Source: Ostreococcus mediterraneus (lineage: Eukaryota > Chlorophyta > Mamiellophyceae > Mamiellales > Bathycoccaceae). Taken from it: DNA of 64,000 bases. A model generated the notes under the pieces. It was not told the origin of the DNA. It was given only the letters and a program-made list of their open reading frames with translations, and made no database searches. Positions 40,321-49,914 of this stretch are shown piece by piece. Position numbers and translations under genes: made by a program. The stretch is taken from the NCBI GenBank assembly GCA_012295225.1, contig WMKK01000002.1:857949-921948 (forward strand). The letters run 5' to 3'. Within the stretch, counting starts at the first letter, position 1. Each line of letters starts with the position of its first letter.

Positions 40321-41613
40321 TTATGCCGCAGGCGTTTGTTCGCGGACGCTCGATGAAGTCAAGACCTTGACTTCATCGCCGTTAATTTCGAGAACTTGCG
40401 GATCTGCACCGAGAACCCCAAACGACATACCAACGTCAATTCGCCAGATTTTACCACTGCACTCGCAGTTTGCACCGCCAATTTGAGGAGTGTGCCCGAC
40501 GACGAGGCGCTTGACGCCTTCAATCTTCCCGAGCGTTTCATCCAACAACTTGCACGAAGACGCACGGTCTTCGTTGGTCTGGAACTTTTCAGTGCCATAG
40601 GCACGGTGCCATACCACGGAGTCACGAACACCGCCGATGGCCATCCCGAGCGCCATGCGCGTTTCATCATCTTCAATTTCCTTTCCGCGCATCCAGTCGG
40701 AAACCGCTCTGTTGAGCTTATCCAGGCCAAAGTCGACGTGTCTAGGAACTAACCCACCGTGCGCGAACACGGTGTCGTTGACGATTAAAATCGTGTGATT
40801 CATCGACAATTGCTGTGCCAAAGGTCCACCCGGAGAGAACAACCCAAGACGCGCCTTGCTTTGGCGCGTCCACGCGTCGTCTTCATCCACGCCAAAGGCG
40901 TCGCGAAACTTATCCCCAAACAACTTCACCAAGTGCTCACTGAATCGCATAGTTTCCCCGAATGCCCCTCGCGAAACATATCTAAAATCACCCGAAATAT
41001 TCAACACCTCGTGATTACCATTCATCACGTACACCGCGCCCCCAGCCTTTTTCGCCTCCTTGCCAAGCTTTTGCAACAAAATCAAAATCCCAATCTCGTC
41101 ATCCCCACGATCGAGAATATCCCCAACTTGCACCAATGTCGTGTCGCCTCCGATCCATTTCGGGTTCACGTGATCATCACTGTCATCTAGCACCCCAGCG
41201 ATGCGCAACGCGCGACGTGCTTGTCCAATGTCCCCGTGCAGGTCGCCGATCGCCACCACGCGCCCCGTCGCGCGCACGCGGAGCTCAGGGTACGAATCCA
41301 CCTGCGTCTTCCCCGCGTACGCGCGCACGGCGTGACGAGGCGTGCCAGAAAATATTTTCTCACGCACGACACCTCCGCCCAGCGGCGACGTCGACGCGCC
41401 TAACGCGCCAGAGGACGCCGAAGCTGACGCCGAAGCCGCCAGCCGGCGGCGCGCCCCAGCAGCGCGCGCGGAGCACCCCGCGCGCGTCGTCGTCGTCGAC
41501 ACCGACGCCGAAGGCGACGACGAGCGCGACGCGACGCTCACGCTTTGCGTCGTAGTGCGCGCCACGGTCGCGATGCGCGCGCACCGAGGCGCGATGCGCC
41601 CCGCGAGCGCCAT
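40321..41613 (-). CDS. SLP1: Shewanella-like protein phosphatase (SLP), plastid-targeted
   Basis: 430 residues from the ATG at 41613 (MALAGRIAPRCARIATVA). About 110 residues rich in Ala, Ser, Thr and Arg form a transit peptide. The metallophosphatase motifs are all present: VVAIGDLHGDIGQARRAL, VQVGDILDRGDDEIGILILL, VYVMNGNHEVLNISGDFRYV, the region FAHGGLVPRHVDFGLDKLN, and RLVVGHTPQIGG. The arrangement is that of SLP phosphatases, a bacterial-type PPP branch retained in plants, algae and some protists. Arabidopsis SLP1 is chloroplastic. Substrates are unknown. No intron is seen. The gene is convergent with TIPIN, 120 bp between stops. Confidence 0.9.
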   Translation of the reverse strand: MALAGRIAPRCARIATVARTTTQSVSVASRSSSPSASVSTTTTRAGCSARAAGARRRLAASASASASSGALGASTSPLGGGVVREKIFSGTPRHAVRAYAGKTQVDSYPELRVRATGRVVAIGDLHGDIGQARRALRIAGVLDDSDDHVNPKWIGGDTTLVQVGDILDRGDDEIGILILLQKLGKEAKKAGGAVYVMNGNHEVLNISGDFRYVSRGAFGETMRFSEHLVKLFGDKFRDAFGVDEDDAWTRQSKARLGLFSPGGPLAQQLSMNHTILIVNDTVFAHGGLVPRHVDFGLDKLNRAVSDWMRGKEIEDDETRMALGMAIGGVRDSVVWHRAYGTEKFQTNEDRASSCKLLDETLGKIEGVKRLVVGHTPQIGGANCECSGKIWRIDVGMSFGVLGADPQVLEINGDEVKVLTSSSVREQTPAA

Positions 41614-41883
41614 GGCGATGGCGTGTCTCGACGCTGGCGTGCGCGCACGGAACGACGCGCGACGACGACGACGACGAGCGACGACGGGCGATGCGCGAGC
41701 GCAGGGGTAGATATGCACACGAACCGCAGGGGCGAGCGGCGCGCGAGGGCGTCGAACGCGACGAGGGCGTCGGGAAGTGCGGATAGGTGCGGCGCTCCCT
41801 ATGTGACGTCACCCCAAAAAAAAGGTTTACATGTGGCGCCGGTTGAGGACGCGTTAGAGCTACTGGGCAATTCTAACGCGTTT

Positions 41884-42678
41884 CTAACGCGCGCCTGGGA
41901 TGTCTTCGTACAGCGCGCGCACGGCGTCTAATACGCAGTCGACAGCGTCGATGAGTTCGGCGCGAGTGCGAGCGCTGGTGTTCAATTCAATCATAGGATC
42001 GAGGATGGCGGCGACGCCGGATTCGTCGGCTTCGAAAAATTCCGTCGCGAAGGACACCTTTCGCTTGTCGTCAAGAGAGAGTTTGACCCGAAACGACCGC
42101 AGACGTGTGATGAAGATGTTTTCATCCAAGTTTGGTGAGGCGAATTTATCGGCGAGGATGTGCCTGATGTCGTCTCTCACGCGGACGACGTCGGCGGCGT
42201 CGGGCGCCGCCGCGAGCCGCCGCCGCGCTTCGTCCACTATGTCATCAATCAGACTCGCCTCGGGCGGTTGTACGCGAGAGCGGAAATTCGACATAAATAT
42301 TCTCGCTAGCGTCACGTACGTTTGTGTTTCTTCCTCGGGTGCGCCGCGCGTGTACGCGCCGTACGCGCACTCAAACGCTTGCTCGCAAAACTCAAGCGTC
42401 AACCGCTCCGAGTCACAAAACGCCTGCACGAGCATCCCAGCGTCGTCACCCGCGAGCGTGAACGCGTGCTCGACAAATGCTGTAAATGTTGCGTCGCTCG
42501 GAAGCGCCGCGAGGAGCGCCTCGCGCCGCGCGTCTTCGAAATCATCCCCAGTGCTGCTCAGCGCGGCACGCCGTAGTCCACGACTCGCCGCGCGCGCATC
42601 ACATCTCGACGACCGCGTCGACGCCGACGACGACGTCGACGGTATCATCGTCATCGACGACGTCATCGCTACCCGCAT
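41884..42678 (-). CDS. Unrecognised helical protein, probably organelle-targeted
   Basis: 264 residues from the ATG at 42678; an upstream in-frame ATG at 42747 would leave 11 bp to the divergent serine racemase. The first 45 residues (MRVAMTSSMTMIPSTSSSAS, then Arg/Ala-rich) look like a transit peptide. The rest is mostly amphipathic helix: ATFTAFVEHAFTLAGDDAGM, TLEFCEQAFECAYGAYTRG, and IRHILADKFASPNLDENIFI. There is no membrane segment or metal motif. I do not recognise a family. Codon composition matches the neighbours, so I think the gene is real. Confidence 0.65.
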   Translation of the reverse strand: MRVAMTSSMTMIPSTSSSASTRSSRCDARAASRGLRRAALSSTGDDFEDARREALLAALPSDATFTAFVEHAFTLAGDDAGMLVQAFCDSERLTLEFCEQAFECAYGAYTRGAPEEETQTYVTLARIFMSNFRSRVQPPEASLIDDIVDEARRRLAAAPDAADVVRVRDDIRHILADKFASPNLDENIFITRLRSFRVKLSLDDKRKVSFATEFFEADESGVAAILDPMIELNTSARTRAELIDAVDCVLDAVRALYEDIPGAR

Positions 42679-42758
42679 CGCGCGTCGACGGCGCGAACCG
42701 GCGGCACGAAGTGTGGACGATTCGCGTCGAAAAGTGCACTTTTTCAACGCTCCACTCC

Positions 42759-43811
42759 ATGACGCCGCCAGTGATTACGATTGATGACGTGCGCGCCGCC
42801 GACGCGCGCATCGCGCACCTGATCACGCGCACGCCCGTGCGCAGCGATTGCACGGCGCACGTCTTGGGCGAACCGTCGACGTCGTCGCCGGTGACTGTGC
42901 ACTTGAAGTGCGAAATGTTTCAACGCGGCGGGAGCTTTAAGCACCGCGGGGCGTCGAACGCGGTGTTGCTCGCGGCCGAGGACGGTGCGCGCGTGGTGAC
43001 GTGTCATTCGAGTGGGAATCACGCCGCGGCAGTGGCGGGTGCGGCCGCGGCGTGCGGGTTGCGGTCGATTATTGTCGTGCCGAAGGATATCGCAAAGACA
43101 AAGCTCGAGGCGACGCGCGCCGCGGGCGGGGACGTACGCTTTTCAAACGAAAGCACCGTACCGAGTCGCGAAGAGGCAGTGCGTGAGGTCTTGGAAGAAT
43201 GTCCAGGGGCGGTTTTTATTCATCCGTACGACGACGCGCGCGTGATGGCTGGGCAAGGGACGCTCGGCTTGGAATTTATCGAACAGAGCCCAGAGCTCGA
43301 CTGCGTGTTCGTACCGATATCGGGTGGGGGCATGATTGGCGGCATCGCGGTAAGTGTAAAAGCGGTGAATCCATCGTGTGAGATTTGGGCGTGCGAGCCC
43401 GCGGGGGTGGATGGTGTAGGCGCTGACGCCGCGCGGAGCTTTGTTGAGAAAAAGTTGGTGGACGACTTGCCGCCGCCAAAAACCATTTGCGACGGTTTGC
43501 GAGCTAAAATGGGACACACATCATACGACACGTTCCATCGACTCGTCGATAATGTCGTCACGGTTTCTGATGACGACATTATCGACGCCATGCAGGTGGT
43601 GTACGACAAATGTAAGCTCGTCGTAGAGCCGAGTGGCGCCGCCGGCGTCGCAGCCGTGAGGGTTGCCGCTCGCGACGGCGTCGGATTGGCGAGCCGTAAG
43701 ACTGGTAAAGCATTTAAAAATATTGGTATCATCTTATGCGGCGGCAATCTGGACTTATCAGTGCTGTTTGATAAAATCCACGGAGACATCGAGCGTCTGC
43801 GTGGGAAATAG
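42759..43811 (+). CDS. SRR: Serine racemase / threonine dehydratase-like PLP enzyme
   Basis: 350 residues from the ATG at 42759. It is a fold-type II PLP enzyme: the Schiff-base lysine is Lys61 in FQRGGSFKHRGASNAVL. The substrate loop is TCHSSGNHAAAVAGAAAACG and the phosphate-binding glycine loop is VPISGGGMIGGIAVS. VEPSGAAGVAAV and CGGNLDLSVL close the domain. The lack of a C-terminal ACT regulatory domain and the SSGNHAAA loop favour eukaryotic serine racemase over biosynthetic threonine deaminase. These enzymes interconvert L- and D-serine and often also eliminate water to pyruvate. No targeting peptide is evident, so cytosol is likely. The next gene on the same strand starts 67 bp downstream. 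Confidence 0.9.
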   Translation: MTPPVITIDDVRAADARIAHLITRTPVRSDCTAHVLGEPSTSSPVTVHLKCEMFQRGGSFKHRGASNAVLLAAEDGARVVTCHSSGNHAAAVAGAAAACGLRSIIVVPKDIAKTKLEATRAAGGDVRFSNESTVPSREEAVREVLEECPGAVFIHPYDDARVMAGQGTLGLEFIEQSPELDCVFVPISGGGMIGGIAVSVKAVNPSCEIWACEPAGVDGVGADAARSFVEKKLVDDLPPPKTICDGLRAKMGHTSYDTFHRLVDNVVTVSDDDIIDAMQVVYDKCKLVVEPSGAAGVAAVRVAARDGVGLASRKTGKAFKNIGIILCGGNLDLSVLFDKIHGDIERLRGK

Positions 43812-43878
43812 TCGCAACCGTAGCTCCTCTGTAAGTGACAACCAAAAACATCGCCAGACAGCGACGCGCGCGAATCAC

Positions 43879-44862
43879 ATGGCGCGCCATGCGCGTGCGC
43901 GCCTACGCGCGATGCCTAGTGTTATCGGTGTCATCTTGATTGCCTTCGTTCTCACGCACGCATCGTCGTCGTCGCACGCGAAAGCGAACGCCGCGCGCTT
44001 TGGCCCGAGACAACCAGCAGACATCACGCCAAAGATCATTCCGCCGCACATCAATCCGCGAGCGATTGAACGCATCTCATGGTCGCCACACGCCGAACTC
44101 TACCGAGGATTTCTCACGAGCGCCGAATGCGATTACTTTGTTCGGCTGGCGGAGCCAAAGCTTAAGAAATCCACCGTGGTGGACTCGAAGAGTGGAGGAT
44201 CGATTGCGTCCAAAGTACGCACATCGGATGGGACATTCTTCGAGCACGCCGAGGACGACGTCATTGCGTCTATTGAAGCGCGGATCGCGACTTGGACGAA
44301 AACTCCCGAGTCGCACGGCGAAGGTTTTCAGGTGCTCCGATACGAGGCTAGTCAACAGTATCGAGCTCACTTTGATTATTTTCACGATGAAATCAACAAG
44401 TCGCGCGAGAAGGGTGGACAGCGCATGGGCACGGTGTTGATGTACTTGAGTGATGTCGAGGAAGGTGGTGAGACGGTGTTTCCGCGCGCGGAAGATGGCA
44501 AGCATTTGGGGGCGGACGCCAGCGCGTGCGCGCGACACAAAGTCGGCGTCAAGCCTCGGAAAGGAGACGCGTTGTTCTTCAGAAGCATGTACGCCAATGT
44601 CACGACGGATATTCACAGTGAGCACGCCGGGTGTCCAGTCATTCGAGGCGTGAAATTTAGCGCCACGAAATGGATTCATGAGAGCCCGATTGCAAACGCA
44701 GGTGGCGTCATCTTCGCCGACGGCGTGTGCAAAGACGTCAATGCCAAATGCGCCGAGTGGGCGCGCCAGGGCGAGTGCGAGAAGAACAAAAGGTACATGA
44801 TTGGCAAAGGTCGAGAAAACGGATCTTGCATGCAATCGTGTAACGCGTGTCCGCACGTGTAA
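43879..44862 (+). CDS. Prolyl 4-hydroxylase with C-terminal ShKT domain (ER/Golgi)
   Basis: 327 residues from the ATG at 43879. This start opens a signal anchor (VIGVILIAFVLTHASSSSHA) after a short basic tail, as in plant P4Hs. The 2-oxoglutarate/Fe(II) oxygenase domain has its HxD pair at His164 and Asp166 (YRAHFDYFHDE), the distal His249 (SEHAGCPVIRG) and the 2-oxoglutarate Lys259 (GVKFSATKW). MYLSDVEEGGETVFP is the usual family strand. The last 44 residues form a six-Cys ShKT module (Cys284, 291, 300, 317, 321, 324), an arrangement common in plant and algal P4Hs. It hydroxylates proline in secreted, hydroxyproline-rich or other glycoproteins. It is a third secretory-pathway modifier in this window besides PAM and the sulfotransferase, though far from them. 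Confidence 0.93.
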   Translation: MARHARARLRAMPSVIGVILIAFVLTHASSSSHAKANAARFGPRQPADITPKIIPPHINPRAIERISWSPHAELYRGFLTSAECDYFVRLAEPKLKKSTVVDSKSGGSIASKVRTSDGTFFEHAEDDVIASIEARIATWTKTPESHGEGFQVLRYEASQQYRAHFDYFHDEINKSREKGGQRMGTVLMYLSDVEEGGETVFPRAEDGKHLGADASACARHKVGVKPRKGDALFFRSMYANVTTDIHSEHAGCPVIRGVKFSATKWIHESPIANAGGVIFADGVCKDVNAKCAEWARQGECEKNKRYMIGKGRENGSCMQSCNACPHV

Positions 44863-45006
44863 GGATTTGGTTGACGTCGACGAACGACAAACGCGCAACC
44901 TGATGATAGTAGCGGTAACGCCCTAGCAGTAGAAAAACGATGCCACGCGACTAGCGCGCGACGGACTAAATGTGTATAATAAAATTGCTTGCCTAAAGAA
45001 ATCTCA

Positions 45007-45732
45007 TCACGTCATGTTCTGTCTTTGCCCCGTGACTTCGGCGGGCAACGGGCGATTGAAGCCACCCTTTCTATTCATGTATTGACGCGCTTGGCGTTTA
45101 GTTTTCTTTTGCACACACGACGCGTTGGCGTGTTCGTCGTCCACGTGTTTGCCTTGCGTGGTGTTGAATCCGCTGAATCCCATCAATCGCATCATCGCCG
45201 CCTCGGGGTCTTCGTCTTCATCGTCGTGTTCTGCGACGTCGGCCGCGTGCGAGCCTCCCTTTGACGACGACGACGGAGGAGGAGGAGGAGGAGGACGAGG
45301 AGGAGGAGGAGGAGGAGGAGGAGGAGGTACCTCACGCCTCGCGCGTTTCCGGTCATCTATGTCGTCATTATCGTCATCGTATCGACCACGACCGCCCCCA
45401 CGACTGCGACCACCACCGCGCCGCGGAGAACGCGAACGCGAACGCGAACGCGACCTTTTGCGCGCGCCGCCGCGGTCTCTCGACCCACCTCTCGCGCCAC
45501 CTCGACCGTACATCGGCGACCGCGACCGTGACCGCGACCGCGATCGTCTATCTCGCCTATCTCGTCTCATAGGCGACCGCGACCGCGACCGCGACCGCCT
45601 GTCGCGACTTTGTCCTCCTCCTCCTCCGCCGCCGCCGCCAAACCGCCACGACGGCGGCGAACCCTCCTCTCTCCGTCGATCACCATTCCAGCCACCACCA
45701 CCACCACCACCACCACCACCACCATACGCCAT
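45007..45732 (-). CDS. SNRNP27: U4/U6.U5 tri-snRNP 27 kDa protein (SNRNP27)
   Basis: 241 residues from the ATG at 45732 (MAYGGGG). The N-terminal two thirds are low complexity: poly-Gly runs, then RS repeats, RGG-type segments, and a poly-Pro tract encoded by (GGN) repeats. The conserved C-terminal domain is unmistakable: AAMMRLMGFSGFNTTQGKHV, then KKTKRQARQYMNRKGGFNRP. In yeast and animals this small domain (Snu66-associated 27K, SNRNP27) sits in the tri-snRNP and influences 5' splice-site selection. The RS region suggests SR-kinase phosphorylation. The repeat tracts make the antisense strand look open, which is a composition effect. Confidence 0.92.
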   Translation of the reverse strand: MAYGGGGGGGGGGGWNGDRRREEGSPPSWRFGGGGGGGGGQSRDRRSRSRSRSPMRRDRRDRRSRSRSRSRSPMYGRGGARGGSRDRGGARKRSRSRSRSRSPRRGGGRSRGGGRGRYDDDNDDIDDRKRARREVPPPPPPPPPPRPPPPPPPSSSSKGGSHAADVAEHDDEDEDPEAAMMRLMGFSGFNTTQGKHVDDEHANASCVQKKTKRQARQYMNRKGGFNRPLPAEVTGQRQNMT

Positions 45733-45755
45733 GACTACCTCCCTCGCACGCGCGC

Positions 45756-46121
45756 TCACGCACCACCCTCCCTCGACGCGAGCACGCGTCGCACCTTTGC
45801 GTCCTCGGCGCGCTTCGCGTCAAAGTGTTCCACCCAACTCCTCGGACACGCCGCGTCGTACGCCGCTCGCAACGTCACGCACGCCTTTTCGCTCGCCGCC
45901 GCCGCCGCACCACTCCCGCTCGCGTTCGCGGGTTCCGCGCGCGCACACGCCGCCGCGTAGTACGCGTCCCGAGCCGCGTGACACCGCGCCCTGGATTCGC
46001 GAATGCGCCCACGGGTGACGCCGCCGACGCGCGCGTCCGCCTCCTCCGTCGACGCCGACGCCGACCGCGAATCCGTCGACGTTGAATCCGTCGCTCGCGC
46101 CGTGCGTCCGTCGCGGGGCAT
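45756..46121 (-). CDS. COA6: COA6-like CHCH protein, cytochrome c oxidase assembly
   Basis: 121 residues from the ATG at 46121 (MPRDGRTARATDST). Longer in-frame extensions are Arg-rich and cross a palindrome. The core has two Cys pairs in antiparallel helices: SRARCHAARDAYYAAACARA and SEKACVTLRAAYDAACPRSW, followed by VEHFDAKRAED. The wording RCHAARDAYYAAAC with CPRSWVEHFDAKR is that of COA6, a COX6B-family intermembrane-space factor that helps deliver copper to COX2. COX6B itself would show a different N-terminus. The gene is 23 bp upstream of SNRNP27 on the same strand. An AP2 gene lies divergent on the other side of a 565-bp gap. Confidence 0.82.
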   Translation of the reverse strand: MPRDGRTARATDSTSTDSRSASASTEEADARVGGVTRGRIRESRARCHAARDAYYAAACARAEPANASGSGAAAAASEKACVTLRAAYDAACPRSWVEHFDAKRAEDAKVRRVLASREGGA

Positions 46122-46686
46122 GCACGCGCGCGCGCGCGCCAGCCAGCCACCGACTGACGACCCACGCGCGCGCCCGTCGTCGTCGTCGTGCGTGGACGTG
46201 GTGTGTACCCATGGGTACACACGTACTGTTTCGCCATAGCGACCGACCTTCTCGCGCGCGCGCGCGCCCTTGACGCCCCGGGTCGACGGCCGTGGACCCG
46301 GCTGGACGCCCGCGTAGCGCGGTCGAGGCGCGATCGCGACCGATGACCGTCGCTCGGGGCCATCGCGTGGGTGCCGCGCGCGCCCGACGGTGCGTGCCCG
46401 CGCGCGATGCGCCATTCTGCGGCGCGACGACCGAAACGGTGTGACCAATAGTCAGAGTCCGTGTATCCTAAGAGTACTACCGACATGTTATAACCGCCAA
46501 CACAGGTCGCGCGTCGTCGTATTGCGCTGAACACACGGGGTAGGTAGGTATTCCACACGGGTGACGCGACGACGACGACGCCGCCGCGGGTGAGGACGTC
46601 GTTAGGCCTTTGGAGGCTTCACTACGTCGAGGGCGCGCCATCGACGCGCGTCGTCGCGCGCCGCGGCGGCACACCGCGCGCGCGCC
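46122..46686. other. 565-bp divergent region between COA6 and the AP2 gene
   Basis: No convincing gene. Open frames here are Arg/Pro-rich shadows of CG-repeat composition. The region should hold both promoters. A 22-bp perfect palindrome lies at 46201-46222, 80 bp upstream of the COA6 start. A short direct repeat (GGTAGGTAGGT) lies near 46540. Confidence 0.6.
46201..46222. promoter_or_regulatory. 22-bp perfect palindrome upstream of COA6
   Basis: Arms GTGTGTACCCA and its exact complement, without spacer. Position 80-100 bp upstream of the COA6 ATG suggests a dimeric transcription-factor site. It shares TGTACCC/GGGTACA with the palindrome at 57618. Confidence 0.55.
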
Positions 46687-48469
46687 ATGAAGGGGACGTC
46701 GACGACGAAGACGACGACGGTGGAGGCGCCGTGCGACGACGGCGATGGGAGCGATGACGAGAACGACGAGGTACGTGCGCGCGCGATGACGCGCGCACGC
46801 GATCGGTGCGCGCGCGAAAGTGCGTGGACGCGGACGACGTCGGTGCGCGCGCGCGGGTGCCCGAGGACGACGCGGGGGCGACGGGCGCGGTGGCGACGAT
46901 GGATGGGTGGCTGCGCGCGCGCGCGAGGGCGACGGGCGAGTCGAGGACGATGGGGATGGTGCGGTGTGCGCGGTGGCGCGCGCGGTGGCGCGCGGTGGCG
47001 GCGACGCGACGGGAATCGCGCGGGGTGTCGCGTTGAGCGCGTCGTGGACGCTTTTTGGGGGGGGCGCTTTTTGGTGAAAATATCCCAAATCGAGCGCGCG
47101 ACTGACGAGAGATACGTGTGATGGTTGATGATTGTTCGCGCGCGCGTAGGATAAACAATCGAAGAAATCGTGTACGTCGCAGTATCGTGGGGTGAGGCAG
47201 CGACCATGGGGGAGGTACGTCGAGCGCGCGCGCGCGCGTCTGCGCGCTTTTTTCAGACGCGCTTTTTTTTCGAGGCGGGCGCGCTCGCGGGCGTCGATGA
47301 TATTGACGTTTTATTTTTCGCGATATCACAGTTGGGCGGCGGAGATTCGAGATCCTAATCGAGGTGCACGATTATGGCTTGGGACGTTTGATACCGCCGA
47401 AGAGGCGGCGAGGGCGTACGACGCCGCGGCGAGACACATTCGCGGGCCAAACGCAAAGACGAATTTTCAACTCGCGCCCGGGGAGGAACCGCCGCCATTC
47501 GTGCTTCCTGAGCCGCCGTCTGGACGTGGTGGTGGCGGTGGCGGAGGAGGAAGTGGCCGAGGTGGCCGCGGCGGTGGAGACGCACTACCATCCACGGCGC
47601 TCGGTGGCCCTTCGGGATCTCGCGGGCCGCAGACGCCGAAAAAATCTAAACAGAGCGCCGGAGCGGGAGGCTCGCACAGGGAGGGTAGGAACAAGAATGC
47701 ACCGAGCACGATATACGGGTTTGGGCCGAGTGCGCCATCGGGAACGATGCCGAAACGTGGTGCCATAGGTTTTGGCAGCGGCACCGACCTCTCGGCGCTC
47801 GTCAACGCCAATCTCGCCTTGGCGAATCAAAACTTGTCGATGAGCGGCGCCGCGCGCAAGGATTCCGAAAACGGTTTCATCAGGCTCTTCCAAAATGGCG
47901 GTCAAGGCGGCGGAGGCACGCCTTCGAGTACTGGTGGATCGCCTCTCATCATGCCCTCATCCGTGGACTTTCAAGAAGGTTTGGCTGGGATGAGCGGGGA
48001 AATACCGTTGATTCACGGTAAGCGCGACCGCGGGCCGAGTAGCGCGTTTTTTGGAACCTCCTTCGGCGTCGCCGGATCGTATGGCTCCATGTTTCCTCCG
48101 GACATGGGGCTCACATCCACGCCCGATGGTGCAGATTTGAATTCTTTCTACGGAGAGTTTGCCATGTCGCCGAACGAACGCGGCAGGCAGTCCACCGGTT
48201 CAGAATTTCCAGTTGGAAGTTTAGGGACGATTGCCGACTTGAATGACGCCCTCCCGGCGGTGGGGTCGCTTGAACTCGGAAGTCCACTAGATCTAGATGC
48301 GATGATGAGCTCGTTACCGAAAAGTAATGGTAAAGGCCCATCGCTATCATCCATACTCGGAAAACCGAAGAAACAAGAAGAAGTATCGCCGCTCGGCCGA
48401 GCGAGTACGCGACACACGCGCGACACGCGCCAGAGCGCCGTCGACGCCATGTCCGCGTTGAAAAAATAA
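46687..48469 (+). CDS. AP2/ERF-type transcription factor, 3 exons
   Basis: Exons 46687-46770, 47150-47214 and 47332-48469 give 428 residues. The introns (379 and 117 bp) both start GTACGT; the first has CTGAC at 47102, the second a TTGAC variant. The second intron splits the DNA-binding domain, so it is invisible to single-frame reading. Spliced, the domain reads [20 protein letters not shown] followed by [20 protein letters not shown] and [13 protein letters not shown], a complete single AP2 domain. The N-terminus is acidic ([13 protein letters not shown]), and the long C-terminal region is Gly/Ser-rich with no other domain. A DNA-binding regulator of the ERF type is indicated; target genes are unknown. 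The usual Glu/Trp contacts of the AP2 beta-sheet are present. Confidence 0.88.
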
Positions 48470-49024
48470 GACTATTGCGTAGTGCGGTACATCAGACGAG
48501 CTCCCTATCACGGGTTGTTTGTCACGATATGTACGCAGATGTCACCATCGTTATCATATGTACGTCCGCATGTGTGATATATTTTGTATGTGGTCCCGAG
48601 GCGCCTCTCACCTTTGAGGCTGCTTGGAACCTTTGTTGTTGGAAACATATCGACGCGCGCCGCGCTGCGAAACGAAACCAAACAATTCAGTAGTAACCTG
48701 TCCATCACTGATTAAGTTGTTGTTCTTTATTATATAAAAACGTAAATCACCTCATCAAAGCACAAAGCAAAGCAAAACGAGCGCGCGGGACGACGAGAAT
48801 CGCGGCTTTCAACTTTTGGTTTAACATGATTGAATTGACATGACAAACAACGAAACGATGAGACGCGACGACGAATGCGCGCACACGCGTGCATAATAAT
48901 AATAATAATATGCACGCGCACATGTTTCACGCATGACGCCGCGTACATCGTCGCTATTGGGCTACATCGCGCGACGATGTCCTATCCGTCGCGCGACTTC
49001 TCCGCGGCGCGCAACATTTTCTGT
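48470..49024. other. 555-bp convergent intergenic region
   Basis: No gene is supported. It separates the AP2 stop from the stop of the small gene on the minus strand, and it is AT-richer than the genes. It contains an (AAT)n run at about 48893-48910 enclosed by the 10-bp inverted arms of a hairpin (48886-48918). Confidence 0.6.
48886..48918. repeat. Hairpin with 10-bp arms around an (AAT)n loop
   Basis: Left arm CGCGTGCATA at 48886-48895 and its complement at 48909-48918, enclosing AAT triplets. It sits between two convergent genes, so a role in 3'-end formation is possible but unproven. Confidence 0.6.
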
Positions 49025-49644
49025 TTAAATCTTAAAAGAACCGCCTTCGGAAATGTTAAGACCACCCTTGGGCTTGTATTGGCCGCTCTTCAAGTCATCC
49101 TCGTACCCAGCACCAATGTCCGAAGAATCGCGCACAGCCTTATCCATGAACCATTCAAAGAACGTCTTCTTTTGACCAGGCTGCGAGAAGCAGAGGAAAA
49201 AAAAACAAGCAAGGTCAGTCGGGGGTCATTCTACCAATCACGACCAGGACAACACCCCCCTCTGGTGAGGAAGTTATCCGATCCCAAGCCTCGATCGCGC
49301 GCTCGATCGCGCGCGTCGTCGACCGCGTCGTCGTCCATCGACACCTCGCGCGCGCACACACATCGCCACCGCCATCGTCGTCACCTTCCTCCCCCTCAAC
49401 GCGCACGCGACGCCACCGCGCGCGAGAGCGATCGTCGATATCCAACGCTCGATCGCGCATCGATCGCAACCCTCGTCGCACGGTCGCTCAGCGTCGTCGT
49501 CCTTCATCGTCGCGCCCCGTCTGTCTCTCCTACTCCTCCGCATCGGCATCGTACCTTTTGCGTGTTCTTCTTCATAGGCGTCGTGCGCTTTTGGGTGCCA
49601 CCAAAGGCGGCGACAACCACGCGCGTCGTCGATACGGCAAGCAT
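49025..49644 (-). CDS. Small unrecognised, probably plastid-targeted protein, 2 exons
   Basis: Exons 49644-49555 and 49180-49025 give 81 residues. The 374-bp intron starts GTACGA, has CTGAC 33 nt before its end and finishes CTCGCAG; both sides are phase 0. The N-terminus (MLAVSTTRVVVAAFGGTQKR) looks like a transit peptide. The mature part (KKTFFEWFMDKAVRDSSDIG, then AGYEDDLKSGQYKPKGGLNI) is soluble and ends SEGGSFKI. I do not recognise it. The splice signals, codon use and protein-like final exon make it credible. The long intron resembles those of the ribosomal protein genes here, which hints at high expression. A longer plus-strand frame over the same bases is a shadow. Confidence 0.68.
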
Positions 49645-49914
49645 AGTGGTCCACGAATCAGAGTCACGGTCTGGCGCCGGCCGAGACCAGAGCTGGGAGA
49701 GGTCGGCCGCGATGATCGCGTGGGGTTTTTATGGGGTGGGTTTGTCGTGTATTATACGTATATGCATGCCTATGATACGTACGTTATTTACGTTGGCGTG
49801 GGTATGTGTTTGTACATGTATAGAGGTCTGCGGGGTTTAGTATTAAGAAGGGCGCGCACGAGCGAGCGGCGTGGTTCTCGCCTCGACCTCTTTGCCCGAC
49901 GCACGCTCGCAACC

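Noticed and set aside
45125-46018. 297-codon plus-strand Pro/Arg-rich frame over SNRNP27 and COA6
   Set aside because: It arises from the Gly/RS repeat tracts of SNRNP27 read backwards.
46477-47329. Several overlapping 200-235-codon minus-strand frames in the AP2 locus
   Set aside because: They cover the 5' region and introns of the AP2 gene, are Arg/Pro/Thr repeats in all frames, and reflect CG-repeat composition.
48875-49840. 321-codon plus-strand frame
   Set aside because: It overlaps a minus-strand spliced gene with good splice signals and reads as low-complexity Arg/Ser/His sequence.
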